The notes under the pieces were generated by a model that ran no database searches, had not been told where the DNA came from, and saw nothing but the letters and a program-made list of their open reading frames with translations. 18,022 nt of DNA, from the NCBI GenBank assembly GCA_965372355.1, contig CBDVBZ010000074.1, forward strand, positions 1-18,022, in the 5' to 3' direction. Every line of letters begins with the position of its first letter. The first letter of the stretch is position 1. A program made the position numbers and the translations under genes. Positions 1 to 7,483 of the stretch are shown here, one piece after another. This stretch comes from CBDVBZ01 sp965372355. GTDB lineage: Bacteria; Krumholzibacteriota; Krumholzibacteriia; WVZY01.

Positions 1-634
1 CATCGCCGCCACCACCCCGCTGCAGTATCGCCTGCACCTCTATACAGGCCTGCCACGAGAAGACCAACGGATCGGCTTCGCTCGGCTCGGGGTCGACATC
101 GGTGCTGACCATCTTCACGACCAGTATGGGAAGCTCGCCGTCCACGAAATCCCGAAGCGCCCTGTTGACCAGCTTGACGCCCTTGGGGTCAAACTTGGGC
201 TTGTAGCCCCTGGGCCCCTCGATGTCTTCGGGGATGGTAACGGTCCGCGGCCTAAGCAATCTCTCCGGCCCGTCATCCATATCGGTCCGTTTAATGTATA
301 CGCTTGATGTGATGTCCCAGGCATGCGCCCCTTCGAATTCGTCGCCTTCGAGAATCCGCCCGCCTGCCATAAAAATATGTTTGATGTCGTCACCACTGAT
401 ACTATTGTCTGCCAACCACAGGGCAATCTCCTGCGCAAACTGCTCGCAGACAACTTCACTCTCGAACTCGCCGGTCGTGCGGTACTCGTCGAACTGCACG
501 CAGAACTGCCCACGCAGGACGGCGCTCGCATTGTGGAAGTTCGCATCCGGCGCTTCTACGATTTTACAACCGGCCGCAAACACGACCACGCCAGCAAACG
601 CAACGAGCAGGAATCTCCAAACGCCACTCTTCAT
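1..634 (-). CDS. Putative lipoprotein of unknown function, C-terminus cut by window edge
   Basis: A reading frame opens with ATG at 634 and stays open for 211 codons to the left edge, so the C-terminus is missing. The first 22 residues form a short basic start (MKSGVWR), a hydrophobic core and an FAAGC sequence. This looks like a type II signal peptide with the lipidated Cys at 23, although Ala at -3 makes the lipobox imperfect. The mature part has no domain I recognise. It holds a run resembling a structured periplasmic domain (DNSISGDD, then RTVTIPED) and further Cys residues. A good Shine-Dalgarno (AAAGGAG) lies 7 nt before the ATG, and a plausible promoter lies about 100 nt upstream. It appears monocistronic at its 5' end because a terminator follows the preceding peptidase gene. 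Export is fairly secure; function is unknown. Confidence 0.72.
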   Translation of the reverse strand, partial: MKSGVWRFLLVAFAGVVVFAAGCKIVEAPDANFHNASAVLRGQFCVQFDEYRTTGEFESEVVCEQFAQEIALWLADNSISGDDIKHIFMAGGRILEGDEFEGAHAWDITSSVYIKRTDMDDGPERLLRPRTVTIPEDIEGPRGYKPKFDPKGVKLVNRALRDFVDGELPILVVKMVSTDVDPEPSEADPLVFSWQACIEVQAILQRGGGGD

Positions 635-735
635 AACAGCACTCCTTTTGTCGAGCATTGATGTTTGTATCGCACCCCGGACCGCAACCACAGCACCGGC
701 CCTCACCCGAGTGGAAATCTCGGGATAAGCACCCA

Positions 736-764
736 ATCGTAGCACATAGAATCGGTTGGATCAA
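736..764 (-). promoter_or_regulatory. Candidate sigma70 promoter for the left-edge lipoprotein gene
   Basis: Read on the minus strand: TTGATC (759-764), a 17-nt spacer, then TACGAT (736-741) preceded by TGC, an extended -10. It points toward the ATG at 634 and leaves a leader of about 95 nt. That leader contains a 5-bp hairpin (CCCGA/TCGGG, 706-724). The call is by consensus match only. Confidence 0.45.
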
Positions 765-790
765 TCCCAAAAAAGCGATATGGGCGATGC

Positions 791-809
791 AAAACCCGCC
801 TGGCGGGGG
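791..809 (-). terminator. Rho-independent terminator after the HExxH protein gene
   Basis: On the minus strand CCCGC, a 3-nt loop and GCGGG (803-807/795-799) are followed at once by TTTT (794-791). It lies about 80 nt past the stop codon of the peptidase-like gene and upstream of the next promoter. The stem is short but GC-only. Confidence 0.55.
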
Positions 810-831
810 CCATGAACTTTCGGATCTGCCA

Positions 832-901
832 GCCTCACCGGCTCATCGATAGCTACGAGCCCCCCGGCCTCGCCGGCCCATCGATACCTACGAATCCCCC
901 G
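832..901. repeat. Two-copy 35-bp tandem repeat spanning a stop codon
   Basis: Positions 832-866 and 867-901 are adjacent direct copies of a 35-bp unit, 30 of 35 positions identical by eye. Each contains ATCGAT and, on the minus strand, TCGTAG. The copy at 867-901 carries the real TAG stop (888-890) of the peptidase-like gene. The other copy lies just after it and is non-coding. It looks like a local duplication. Confidence 0.7.
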
Positions 902-1808
902 GCCATGACCCTCGATCGACATCCTCCATTTGGCGGAGCTTGATCCTGTTGCGGATGTAGATACGCAGAACGACAAAGATGAAGAGGACGGCCATGATCG
1001 TAAACAACGGACCGGTTTGAAAGACCAGCAGGCGGGAACGGTACCGATTGTCGAGCGTGGCCGCAAAGCGGGTGTAATAGTTGAACTCGTTCTCCCCCCA
1101 GAAGACTTCGAACGCGGATGAGAAGTCTCCGGATCGAACGACCTCGTCGAGGAAAACCGGCACAAGATCCATCTGGTCGTCGAACCGTTCGGTAAAACCC
1201 ATATAGGCGACGCGGTACGCATCCCGTGCTCGCGGCTCCTCGCGGGGCAGGCCGATGTAGACCTGGTTGAGAGTCGGTGCACGGCGGCCCCAAACGGCCT
1301 CCATAAGACGCCAATTCTCGATAAGCGACCATTGCCTCGCCTGCCACATGGCCAGCCCCTCGACAAACCACACGGGAAGACTGACGTCACCAACACGCTG
1401 CGCCACCAGCAGATGCGACAGCTCGTGTGGAATGATCTTCTCGAGCTTGTTCATCGCATTCGTGGCACGCCTGACATCGACGAGCATGACCTGGTTATCC
1501 ATCAGCGCAAATGCGACGCCCCAGGCCGGCAGACGAACCTGTCTCTCGCTTTGAAACGCCGCCATATCGGATATCAGGAACACGCGCATCGGTTTGATGT
1601 CGCGCAGCCCCAGCTCTCGCATCAGACGCGGAATCGCATCGGCCGCAACAACGGAAACCTTGTCGGCAACCTTTTGATCCTTTGCGAGATACCGGATCGT
1701 GATGGGATAGGCGTCGAGCGTCATGACCCGCTCCTGAGCACTAATGTTGGAGATGAACGGACCGTGCCACGCGACAAGGAAGAACCCTATAAACAACAAA
1801 AAGCGCAT
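888..1808 (-). CDS. Exported, membrane-anchored HExxH metallopeptidase-like protein
   Basis: 306 residues. An N-terminal hydrophobic leader (1 to about 24, ending ISAQE) suggests export. HELSH at 128-132 is a zinc-binding HExxH motif, and Glu150 in WFVEGLA matches the third ligand of gluzincin/peptidase-MA-type enzymes (E about 18 residues after the second His, in an EGxA context). A second hydrophobic segment (about 264-285) followed by a basic, charged tail should anchor the C-terminus in the inner membrane, placing the catalytic domain in the periplasm. Substrate is unknown. The gene starts 6 nt after the mnmA stop, with AGGG 4 nt before its ATG, so it is probably cotranscribed with mnmA. 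Its stop lies in a 35-bp tandem repeat. The fold call is good; activity is inferred. Confidence 0.8.
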   Translation of the reverse strand: MRFLLFIGFFLVAWHGPFISNISAQERVMTLDAYPITIRYLAKDQKVADKVSVVAADAIPRLMRELGLRDIKPMRVFLISDMAAFQSERQVRLPAWGVAFALMDNQVMLVDVRRATNAMNKLEKIIPHELSHLLVAQRVGDVSLPVWFVEGLAMWQARQWSLIENWRLMEAVWGRRAPTLNQVYIGLPREEPRARDAYRVAYMGFTERFDDQMDLVPVFLDEVVRSGDFSSAFEVFWGENEFNYYTRFAATLDNRYRSRLLVFQTGPLFTIMAVLFIFVVLRIYIRNRIKLRQMEDVDRGSWPGDS

Positions 1809-1814
1809 TAGACC

Positions 1815-2924
1815 CTACCCGGGCCCCGAGCCGTCGATGACCCCGGAGCCGACAACAATCTCGCCGAGGTACAGCGCCATCGTCTGGCCGGGGCAAATCG
1901 CTCGCTGGGGCTCGGCGAAAGTGACGCGGGCCCTCGAGCGATTGACTTCAATCCGCTCTACGGCCGCGCCGTCGTGGCGGTAACGAATCTGTGCGGTGAG
2001 CCCCGCCGGCTCTGCGAGCGCGCCGTCGTCGATCCAGGCAAACCGGCAGAGCAGGACCCGGCTCAGCAGATCATCGTTATCACCGACAACAAGGACGTTG
2101 CGTTCGCGATCAAGCCTGACAACGTACCGCGGGGTGCCGGTCGCAATCCCCAGACCCCGGCGCTGGCCAACGGTGTACGGAGCGAGCCCGTTGTGCGTGC
2201 CGATGGCTTCCCCACCGACGCTCTCGATCTGCCCGGGCCTGGACGGTACACGGCTGGCCGTCAGAAACGACTCGAGTGTGCCTTCCGGCACAAAGCACAC
2301 CTCCTGGCTCTCTTCCTTGATGGCCACATCCATCCCTACCTCGCCCGCCAATCCGCGGACCGAGCTCTTATCATAAGCGCCAAGGGGAAACAGGATGCGC
2401 TCGAGCGTATCGCCGTGCACGCCCGAGAGAAAGTACGACTGATCCTTGCCGCGGTGCAACGACCTGGCCAAATAACGCCCTCCCGTTGCTGTCTCAAAGA
2501 TCCGCGCGTAGTGGCCTGTTGCCACGTATTCGATTCCGATCTTATCCGCGTAGTCGACGAGCGTTCGAAAACGGACGATGCTGTTGCACCGCACACATGG
2601 GTTCGGTGTGCGCGCATTCTCGTATTCCGAGAGAAAGTCTCCGATGACCTCGCGTGTGAAGGATTCCTCGACATCCGCGACACGGTGTACGATGCCCAAC
2701 CGGTCGCACTCGCGGCGCGCGTCATCGATCGCCTCGAGGGAGCAGCAGCTTCTGTCGGGCACATCGACGTCGCCGTAACAGTAGTTTTTCATCGTGAGAC
2801 CTGTCACCCGGAGGCCTGCCTCCTTGAGCAACAGCGCCGCGACGGAACTGTCTACACCACCGCTCATCGCCACGAGCACGCCCTCCCCACCGAAATCGGC
2901 CAAGTCAACAAAACGTCCGTCCAT
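1815..2924 (-). CDS. mnmA: tRNA-specific 2-thiouridylase MnmA
   Basis: Cytoplasmic enzyme that adenylates and thiolates U34 of tRNA Lys/Glu/Gln using relayed persulfide sulfur. From the chosen start it has 369 residues, normal for the family. The PP-loop SGGVDSS is at 21-27. The catalytic Cys lies in NPCVRCN (C110), the partner Cys in EVCFVP (C210), and ATGHYAR is also present; a C-terminal beta-barrel part follows. The frame extends 21 codons further up to an ATG at 2987. I prefer the ATG at 2924 because GAAGGAAGGG lies just upstream, the 2987 codon has no ribosome site, and family members begin shortly before the PP-loop. A terminator lies upstream. I see no convincing promoter in the 75-nt gap, so expression may come from an unseen promoter or read-through. 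Confidence 0.96.
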   Translation of the reverse strand: MDGRFVDLADFGGEGVLVAMSGGVDSSVAALLLKEAGLRVTGLTMKNYCYGDVDVPDRSCCSLEAIDDARRECDRLGIVHRVADVEESFTREVIGDFLSEYENARTPNPCVRCNSIVRFRTLVDYADKIGIEYVATGHYARIFETATGGRYLARSLHRGKDQSYFLSGVHGDTLERILFPLGAYDKSSVRGLAGEVGMDVAIKEESQEVCFVPEGTLESFLTASRVPSRPGQIESVGGEAIGTHNGLAPYTVGQRRGLGIATGTPRYVVRLDRERNVLVVGDNDDLLSRVLLCRFAWIDDGALAEPAGLTAQIRYRHDGAAVERIEVNRSRARVTFAEPQRAICPGQTMALYLGEIVVGSGVIDGSGPG

Positions 2925-3000
2925 CGCTTCCCTTCCTTCGCTGTGACCTGCTCGGGAGAGGACTTCCACCTCCAAGACGGTGCCCATGCCGGGCGTATAA

Positions 3001-3042
3001 GAAAAAACCTTCTCCCTCGAGATCGCCCGAGGGAGAAGGTTT
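3001..3042 (-). terminator. Strong Rho-independent terminator after the TPR gene
   Basis: Perfect 15-bp inverted repeat (arms 3028-3042 and 3005-3019, 8-nt loop). On the minus strand it ends in six T (3007-3002). It sits 24 nt past the stop of the TPR gene and separates it from mnmA. Confidence 0.92.
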
Positions 3043-3065
3043 CGCTGTCCACTCGAGTGCAGGGA

Positions 3066-4235
3066 CTATCGGTTATCCATCGCCTGCTCGCGTTTGATAA
3101 GGTCTTCCTGGCGTTGAATCTGCTTTCTCGCGGCTGCGCCCCAGGTCGGGTCGGCGGCTGCCATCTGAAATTTATCGATTGCTTCATCATAACGACCCAT
3201 CCCCTCGAGCGACCGTCCCCACTCGTAGTAGAGACCGGCCTTCTTGCCCTTGTCACAGACCTCGAGCCCCTTGCGTACGATACCCATCGCATCGCTGTAG
3301 CGTCCCTTGGCGTCGTAGCACGTGGCCAGAGGCTGATAGGCCAGGCAGAAATCGGGCTTGGTCTCGACGGCCGACTCCAGATGCGGCATCGCGTCGTCAT
3401 ACTTCTTTAGCTGGATCAGCGAGACACCGAGATTGTAACGGTAGGACGCCCTGTCGGGAAAGGCCTCGACCAGATCGCCAAAAACCGCGGCGGATTTCTC
3501 AAACTCGCCCTTGTCGATGTACATCTTGCCCATCTGCGATTTGAGCGTCAGCGCGACCTCGTCGCTGGCCAACGGGATCGCCTTCTCGTAGGTCTCGAGC
3601 GCCTTGGCATCATCACCCATGGCGTGATAGATCTTGCCAATCGACCCCATCGTCTCTACGTCACTCGGCTTCGCCTTCACGGCCTTTTCGTAGTGGCCGA
3701 GAGCCGTCTCGTAGAGCGCCTGGTCCTTTGTGGCCTTCGCCTTCTTTTCGTAGATATAACCCAGCCAACGATTGCCCTCATAGTTCGTTGGGTCCTCTTC
3801 CAGAATCGACTCGTAGGTCTTCAGCGCCCCATCGATATCCTTTGCTCGCATCTGATAGTACCCGAGGTTGGTCAGGAGCCGCACGTCCACGGGACTACTC
3901 GCCACGGCCTTCTTGTACGCGGCGGCCGCCTTATCGTACTGATGCAACTTGCCATAACACTGACCGAGATCGTGAAGCGCATCGAGCCTGGTGTCGTCCG
4001 CGGCCATCACCTTCTCGAGCTCGACAGCGGCTTTCTCGTACTGGCCCGCCGCCATGAGCTGCTTCGCCGTCTCGTACATCAAGTCGGTTTCGGTGTGACG
4101 CGTCTCGAACCCCCTCGAGTCGGTCGTCGTCTTGATGACCTTGTCGTCCTGTGCCAGAACGCTAACCGGCAAAACAATCATCTGAGTCATGACAACAAGC
4201 GCGATGATTGTCAGGATCGTCGTGGGTATTTTCAT
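3066..4235 (-). CDS. Exported tetratricopeptide-repeat (TPR) protein
   Basis: 389 residues from the ATG at 4235. The first 29 residues (MKIPTT, a long hydrophobic core, then VLAQ|DD) form a type I signal peptide, so the protein should be periplasmic. The rest is about nine tandem TPR units with the usual W/L-G-Y-A-F-P spacing, for example GQYEKAAVELEKV, HQYDKAAAAYKKAV, GEFEKSAAVFGDL and GRYDEAIDKFQMA. These form a protein-binding solenoid with no catalytic domain. The tail is charged (QRQEDLIKREQ). A GTG at 4253 is also in frame, but AAGGA lies 9 nt before the 4235 ATG and the signal peptide begins there. It is a single-gene unit, with its own promoter upstream and a strong terminator after it. 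Its partner is unknown; an envelope scaffold is a reasonable guess. Confidence 0.88.
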   Translation of the reverse strand: MKIPTTILTIIALVVMTQMIVLPVSVLAQDDKVIKTTTDSRGFETRHTETDLMYETAKQLMAAGQYEKAAVELEKVMAADDTRLDALHDLGQCYGKLHQYDKAAAAYKKAVASSPVDVRLLTNLGYYQMRAKDIDGALKTYESILEEDPTNYEGNRWLGYIYEKKAKATKDQALYETALGHYEKAVKAKPSDVETMGSIGKIYHAMGDDAKALETYEKAIPLASDEVALTLKSQMGKMYIDKGEFEKSAAVFGDLVEAFPDRASYRYNLGVSLIQLKKYDDAMPHLESAVETKPDFCLAYQPLATCYDAKGRYSDAMGIVRKGLEVCDKGKKAGLYYEWGRSLEGMGRYDEAIDKFQMAAADPTWGAAARKQIQRQEDLIKREQAMDNR

Positions 4236-4286
4236 ATCAAAATATCCTTCCACCAGGAAATGTCTAGTATCGGCAACCTATTATGA

Positions 4287-4314
4287 AATATAATGTTGCA
4301 TTCGCTGCTGTCAA
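4287..4314 (-). promoter_or_regulatory. Sigma70-type promoter of the TPR gene
   Basis: On the minus strand a perfect TTGACA (4309-4314), a 16-nt spacer and TATATT (4287-4292, 5 of 6 consensus). Transcription would start near 4280, giving a leader of about 45 nt to the ATG at 4235. A second AT-rich hexamer, CATAAT, lies 7 nt further down. Confidence 0.7.
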
Positions 4315-4575
4315 GGCCTTCGATCGGTGGCCCCGGAAAGGCGTGGCGGTCAGACAGTTACGCCCTGCCGCTCCTGGACAAAGCACTCCCGGGCGGGCAG
4401 AAACCCCGTCCGGCTGGAGACGACTCTATGGGTCCGGAGAAAGCCCAACGTGGGGAGATGGGCGTTCAGCCTACTCTATAGAGGATACCGCAGATCGGGC
4501 GATGCGATCAAGGGTGTTGCCGTCACGCGCGCCGAACTTTGGCTCGCCGCCGTCCCCGCGGCTCGGTCTCGCGCC
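4315..4575. other. Intergenic stretch between the outer-membrane protein gene and the TPR promoter
   Basis: About 260 nt with no convincing gene. Open frames on the plus strand have no ribosome site and no recognisable protein character. A weak hairpin (GCCCA/TGGGC, 4443-4463) followed on the minus strand by TTTCT could be a poor terminator for the outer-membrane protein gene. A perfect 10-bp palindrome CTCTATAGAG lies at 4474-4483. I see nothing else. Confidence 0.5.
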
Positions 4576-5775
4576 TTAGCGCCGCGTGGCTCTCCGGGTC
4601 CAGACCTCGCCCCCCACGATCCCGAAGTAGAACCGCACGAGCCGGTCCTCGAGCCCGTTCTCCCCTATCGCCCCGACCTTTCCCGCCTGGATGGCCAAAT
4701 CGAACTTGGTCTTGCCATCACGTGTGACGAGGCCCGTGCCGAGACCGACGAGATACTTGTCGACCGGTTTGCCCCTCGGGTGGTCGAACGGGAGTTCTTG
4801 ATAGTTAAACGACACCCGAATCGGTAGGGACTTCGCCCCGACGGCAACGCCGTCGTATTCCACACCGACCGCGATGGACTTCTGCGTACGGAGACGATCC
4901 ACGGGAAAACCCAACCCTCTAAATTCCGTAAAGTCGCTCCACGCGTAGCTCCCCAGGAGAAGCCATGGCCCAAAACCCCATGTGATCCCGACGGTTGTGT
5001 AGGCCGGCATGCTGGCCGTCGCCGTAAAGAAGGTGTCCAGCGAGGTCCGCGTAAACTGCCGACTGACATCGGCGTCGTAGTCGACCGCGCTCTCGTACGA
5101 TCCACCGACCATGAGCTTCTCGAGCGGCCACAACACCACACCCCCGCCGTAGCTCGTACCACTCAGATCCGCCTTCTGAAACCCGGCGCCGGGCGCAAAC
5201 AACGGATCCTCGAACTCGATATCCCATCTTTCCTCGATGTTTCCTTCCTCGAACGCAAACTGGAGACCCACCGACAGGTACTTCGTGATGTCCATGGCCG
5301 CGACAAAGGGAATTGCGAAAAGCCCGCCGGAGTTGGTGTAGCGCGTGACATAGTCGTCTCCCGAGTCGGTCACCCCGGGGACTTCGAAGCTCCCCTCGGG
5401 GTCGAACCGGCTGACGTATCCGACGGAGAAAACCACGCGGTCCATAACGGGGAACGCGAACCGAAGCGAGGGAAACAAGAACCCGTTGTCCCTCTCCGCG
5501 TAATCGTCCGATCGCGCCTCGTCGACGGAGAGAAGCTGCGACACACCGAGCGCCACGACACGGGTGCGGCTGAGCAAGGCCGGGTTGGAGAAGAGAACAC
5601 CGAGTGAGTCGGGGACAAGTTGCGCCGATCCGCCAAGCGCGATCGCGCGTACATCGCCCGATTCGATCCGCTCACCGGCGAGTACCATGCTATAGACGGA
5701 TGTCGCCTCCGCACCGTGCGGCGCGAGTGCCACCAGCAACATCAATAACAACGCAATGAATCGTCCTCGGATCAT
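4576..5775 (-). CDS. Outer-membrane beta-barrel protein, FadL/OmpP1-like
   Basis: 399 residues from the ATG at 5775. Residues 1-24 form a signal peptide (MIRGRF, LLLMLLVALAP, then AEA). The mature start has the pattern RAIALGGSAQ...DSLGVLFSNPALL, typical of FadL/OmpP1/PorV-like barrels (R-x-x-x-G-G-A ... D ... NPA). The remainder alternates short amphipathic strands rich in Gly, Tyr and Phe (VVFSVGYVSRF, YLSVGLQFAF, LLLGSYAWSDF, VRFYFGIVGG). Members bind or transport hydrophobic substrates or act as surface-protein shuttles; I cannot assign a substrate. An in-frame GTG at 5787 is less likely because the AGGAAG site abuts it, whereas the site is 11 nt from the ATG. It starts 15 nt after the stop of a lipoprotein gene, so the two are probably cotranscribed. 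Confidence 0.8.
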   Translation of the reverse strand: MIRGRFIALLLMLLVALAPHGAEATSVYSMVLAGERIESGDVRAIALGGSAQLVPDSLGVLFSNPALLSRTRVVALGVSQLLSVDEARSDDYAERDNGFLFPSLRFAFPVMDRVVFSVGYVSRFDPEGSFEVPGVTDSGDDYVTRYTNSGGLFAIPFVAAMDITKYLSVGLQFAFEEGNIEERWDIEFEDPLFAPGAGFQKADLSGTSYGGGVVLWPLEKLMVGGSYESAVDYDADVSRQFTRTSLDTFFTATASMPAYTTVGITWGFGPWLLLGSYAWSDFTEFRGLGFPVDRLRTQKSIAVGVEYDGVAVGAKSLPIRVSFNYQELPFDHPRGKPVDKYLVGLGTGLVTRDGKTKFDLAIQAGKVGAIGENGLEDRLVRFYFGIVGGEVWTRRATRR

Positions 5776-5790
5776 TTCTGCAAACACTTC

Positions 5791-6954
5791 CTAGTTGTCC
5801 GGCGGAAACGTCGGTGGCGTGGAGAACGTAAACCGCATGAGCGGGCTAAGGCTGTCTACCGCCGCGCTCGAGTGAAAACCTATCCGCCGGACCGAACTAC
5901 CCTCAGGCAGATACCGTGCGACAAAACCGTAATTCAATGTCGAATCGGCGAGAAACCGTTCGATAATATTTCTGATCGGAAACTCGACCACATTCTCTGT
6001 GGGATCCAACTCCTCTGCCCATATTGGCGTCCCGGTCAGTATTCCGCTGCTTCCGATCACCGAATCTTCCGGTGCATATAGCTCGACCGTCCCGCCACCC
6101 TCCGTCGGCGAGCCGAGTACGATGTGCAGCACGAGCCGCGCGTCATGGAGCAGCGCATCATCGGCAATGGCGCTGAGATCCACCGGGAGCCAGATTCTCC
6201 AAGTGTCACCATCGGACAAACGCAGATCGGTCGTCGCGGAGAGATCTTTCGAAAATGTCCCATTCGCGATGAACGAATAGGTCTTTTCCGTGCCATCCGA
6301 GAAAAACACCTTGAGGAATGGATTGTTTTCATTGGTTCTGCTGGCGAAGGTCATTTTCAGAGTCGTCGTCGCGTCGTTCAACACGATGGCGATTCCGTTG
6401 TGCGGTGTTTCCCCCCTGATCCATTTCTGCACGAGGGTGTCCGGGAGCGTGTATGTGCGGGGAAAGATACTGAGGGTCCGGTCGACATTGACACCGGAGC
6501 TATCCGGAATGGGATTCGTCGCGAGACTCAATGACGTCAACGTATCCCCTTCCTCGAACGGCTGCGTCATCTCGTAGAAGAGTCCCCCCAACGATCCGCT
6601 CTGTATACTCGGGTCTGCTGGAAGTGTGAGCTGTGCACCGGTCACCGTCTTCAACGTATCTTCGCCGGCAGCCGTGAAGTCGACCCGAACGAGCATCCAC
6701 GACTCAAAGCTGTCGGCCCGACCGAATACCAGGATGTTCGGGATGGTTACAAAGTTCGCATAGAACGAGTTTACGATAAAGGTGGTGTCCGTGGATCCGA
6801 TGGCGATCGTATCCTGAAACACCTCGCCGGGCTGGCTCTGGATCAACGAGTCCTCCACAAAGCTCGCGCCAAGCGGCGTTTCGGGGTCGGATGAACATGC
6901 CCCGCCGAGGCCAACCGCGGCGGCAAGCATGAGGAAAATGGACAACCGTTTCAT
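5791..6954 (-). CDS. Putative lipoprotein with DNRLRE-like region
   Basis: 387 residues. The N-terminus MKRLSIFLML...GLGGAC ends in a Cys at 20 followed by SSDPET, typical of a lipoprotein leader, although Gly at -3 is not the usual Leu. The middle resembles DNRLRE-type repeats of surface proteins: LPDTLVQKWIRGETPHNG, then a hydrophobic strand, then FASRTNENNPFLKVFF. Later segments (WRIWLPVDLSAI, DDALLHDARLVLHIVL, NIIERFLADSTLNYGFVARYLP) read as a second, diverged copy of the same beta fold. No catalytic motif is visible. AAAGGA lies 7 nt before the ATG and a candidate promoter sits about 45 nt upstream. The next gene, 15 nt downstream, is an outer-membrane barrel, which suggests the two proteins act together at the outer membrane. 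Its specific role is unknown. Confidence 0.78.
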   Translation of the reverse strand: MKRLSIFLMLAAAVGLGGACSSDPETPLGASFVEDSLIQSQPGEVFQDTIAIGSTDTTFIVNSFYANFVTIPNILVFGRADSFESWMLVRVDFTAAGEDTLKTVTGAQLTLPADPSIQSGSLGGLFYEMTQPFEEGDTLTSLSLATNPIPDSSGVNVDRTLSIFPRTYTLPDTLVQKWIRGETPHNGIAIVLNDATTTLKMTFASRTNENNPFLKVFFSDGTEKTYSFIANGTFSKDLSATTDLRLSDGDTWRIWLPVDLSAIADDALLHDARLVLHIVLGSPTEGGGTVELYAPEDSVIGSSGILTGTPIWAEELDPTENVVEFPIRNIIERFLADSTLNYGFVARYLPEGSSVRRIGFHSSAAVDSLSPLMRFTFSTPPTFPPDN

Positions 6955-6999
6955 CGTCCGGTCCTTTGCGCAAATCTGACGATCATCGGAACGCTATTG

Positions 7000-7027
7000 A
7001 GTATCACAGGTTATGATGACTCGTCAA
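7000..7027 (-). promoter_or_regulatory. Candidate promoter for the lipoprotein/outer-membrane protein pair
   Basis: On the minus strand TTGACG (7022-7027), a 16-nt spacer and GATACT (7000-7005) preceded by TGT, an extended -10. It lies between the exbD stop (7082) and the lipoprotein ATG (6954). I see no good terminator after exbD, so read-through from tonB-exbB-exbD is also possible. Confidence 0.5.
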
Positions 7028-7081
7028 GGTGATAGTCGTAGGGGGAATTATCAAGAGGGGCTGTCGTTTGCGAGTTCTCCC

Positions 7082-7483
7082 CTACTTGGTCGGTTGGGTT
7101 GACACGACGAGGCGCCTGGCACCGGCGCCTTTCACAATATCCATGATTTGGACGACCGCGCCGTGCGACACACGCGAATCCGCCTTGAGGATCACCGCCT
7201 TGTCATCGTTCTCCAGGAGCTTGTCTTTGAGTGCCGCCGGCAACCGCGCCGCGTTGATCGGCTCATCATTCAGAAAAAGGGCCCCATCCTCATCGACGTA
7301 TACAACCAAAGGCTCCTGGCGAACGGCATCCGCGTTCTTGGCCTCGGGCAGCTCGAGCTTGATCGCCGGCGTACTGAGAAACGTCGTCGAGATCATGAAG
7401 AAAATCAGCAGCAAAAACAACACATCGATCAGCGACGTGACATTCAGGACAACGGCGCGCTTGTTCTTAGCTCTGAGTTGCAT
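7082..7483 (-). CDS. exbD: ExbD/TolR-family proton-channel subunit
   Basis: 133 residues, normal for the family. A short cytoplasmic start (MQLRAKNKRAVVLN) precedes a single membrane segment (about 15-37). This contains LIDVLFLLLIFF with Asp19, the conserved proton-path acidic residue. A periplasmic domain follows (LELPEAKNAD..., then VILKADSRVSHGAVVQIMDIVKGAG), the hallmark ExbD/TolR fold. With ExbB it forms the proton-driven motor that powers TonB. The start codon lies inside the end of exbB (17-nt overlap) with GGAG 7 nt upstream, indicating translational coupling. TolR is the alternative name, but the adjacent TonB-family gene favours ExbD. Confidence 0.92.
   Translation of the reverse strand: MQLRAKNKRAVVLNVTSLIDVLFLLLIFFMISTTFLSTPAIKLELPEAKNADAVRQEPLVVYVDEDGALFLNDEPINAARLPAALKDKLLENDDKAVILKADSRVSHGAVVQIMDIVKGAGARRLVVSTQPTK

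Noticed and set aside
564..770. Cys-rich 68-codon minus-strand frame
   Set aside because: It spans the promoter, leader and ribosome site of the lipoprotein gene and has no start signal of its own.
2925..2987. Upstream ATG of mnmA (21 extra codons)
   Set aside because: It lacks a ribosome site, follows the terminator closely and adds residues not usual for the family.
1974..3410. A 478-codon open frame on the plus strand
   Set aside because: It lies antisense to mnmA and the TPR gene, both certain by motif. The protein has no recognisable features and the frame has no ribosome site.
4474..4483. 10-bp palindrome CTCTATAGAG
   Set aside because: Isolated, short and far from any promoter or start codon; likely chance.
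4283..4827. Overlapping plus-strand open frames in and beyond the 4315-4575 gap
   Set aside because: No ribosome site, no domain character, and they run into the antisense of the outer-membrane protein gene.
7028..7081. Possible terminator after exbD
   Set aside because: An AGGGG/CCCCT pairing with a 19-nt loop is present but no T-run follows.
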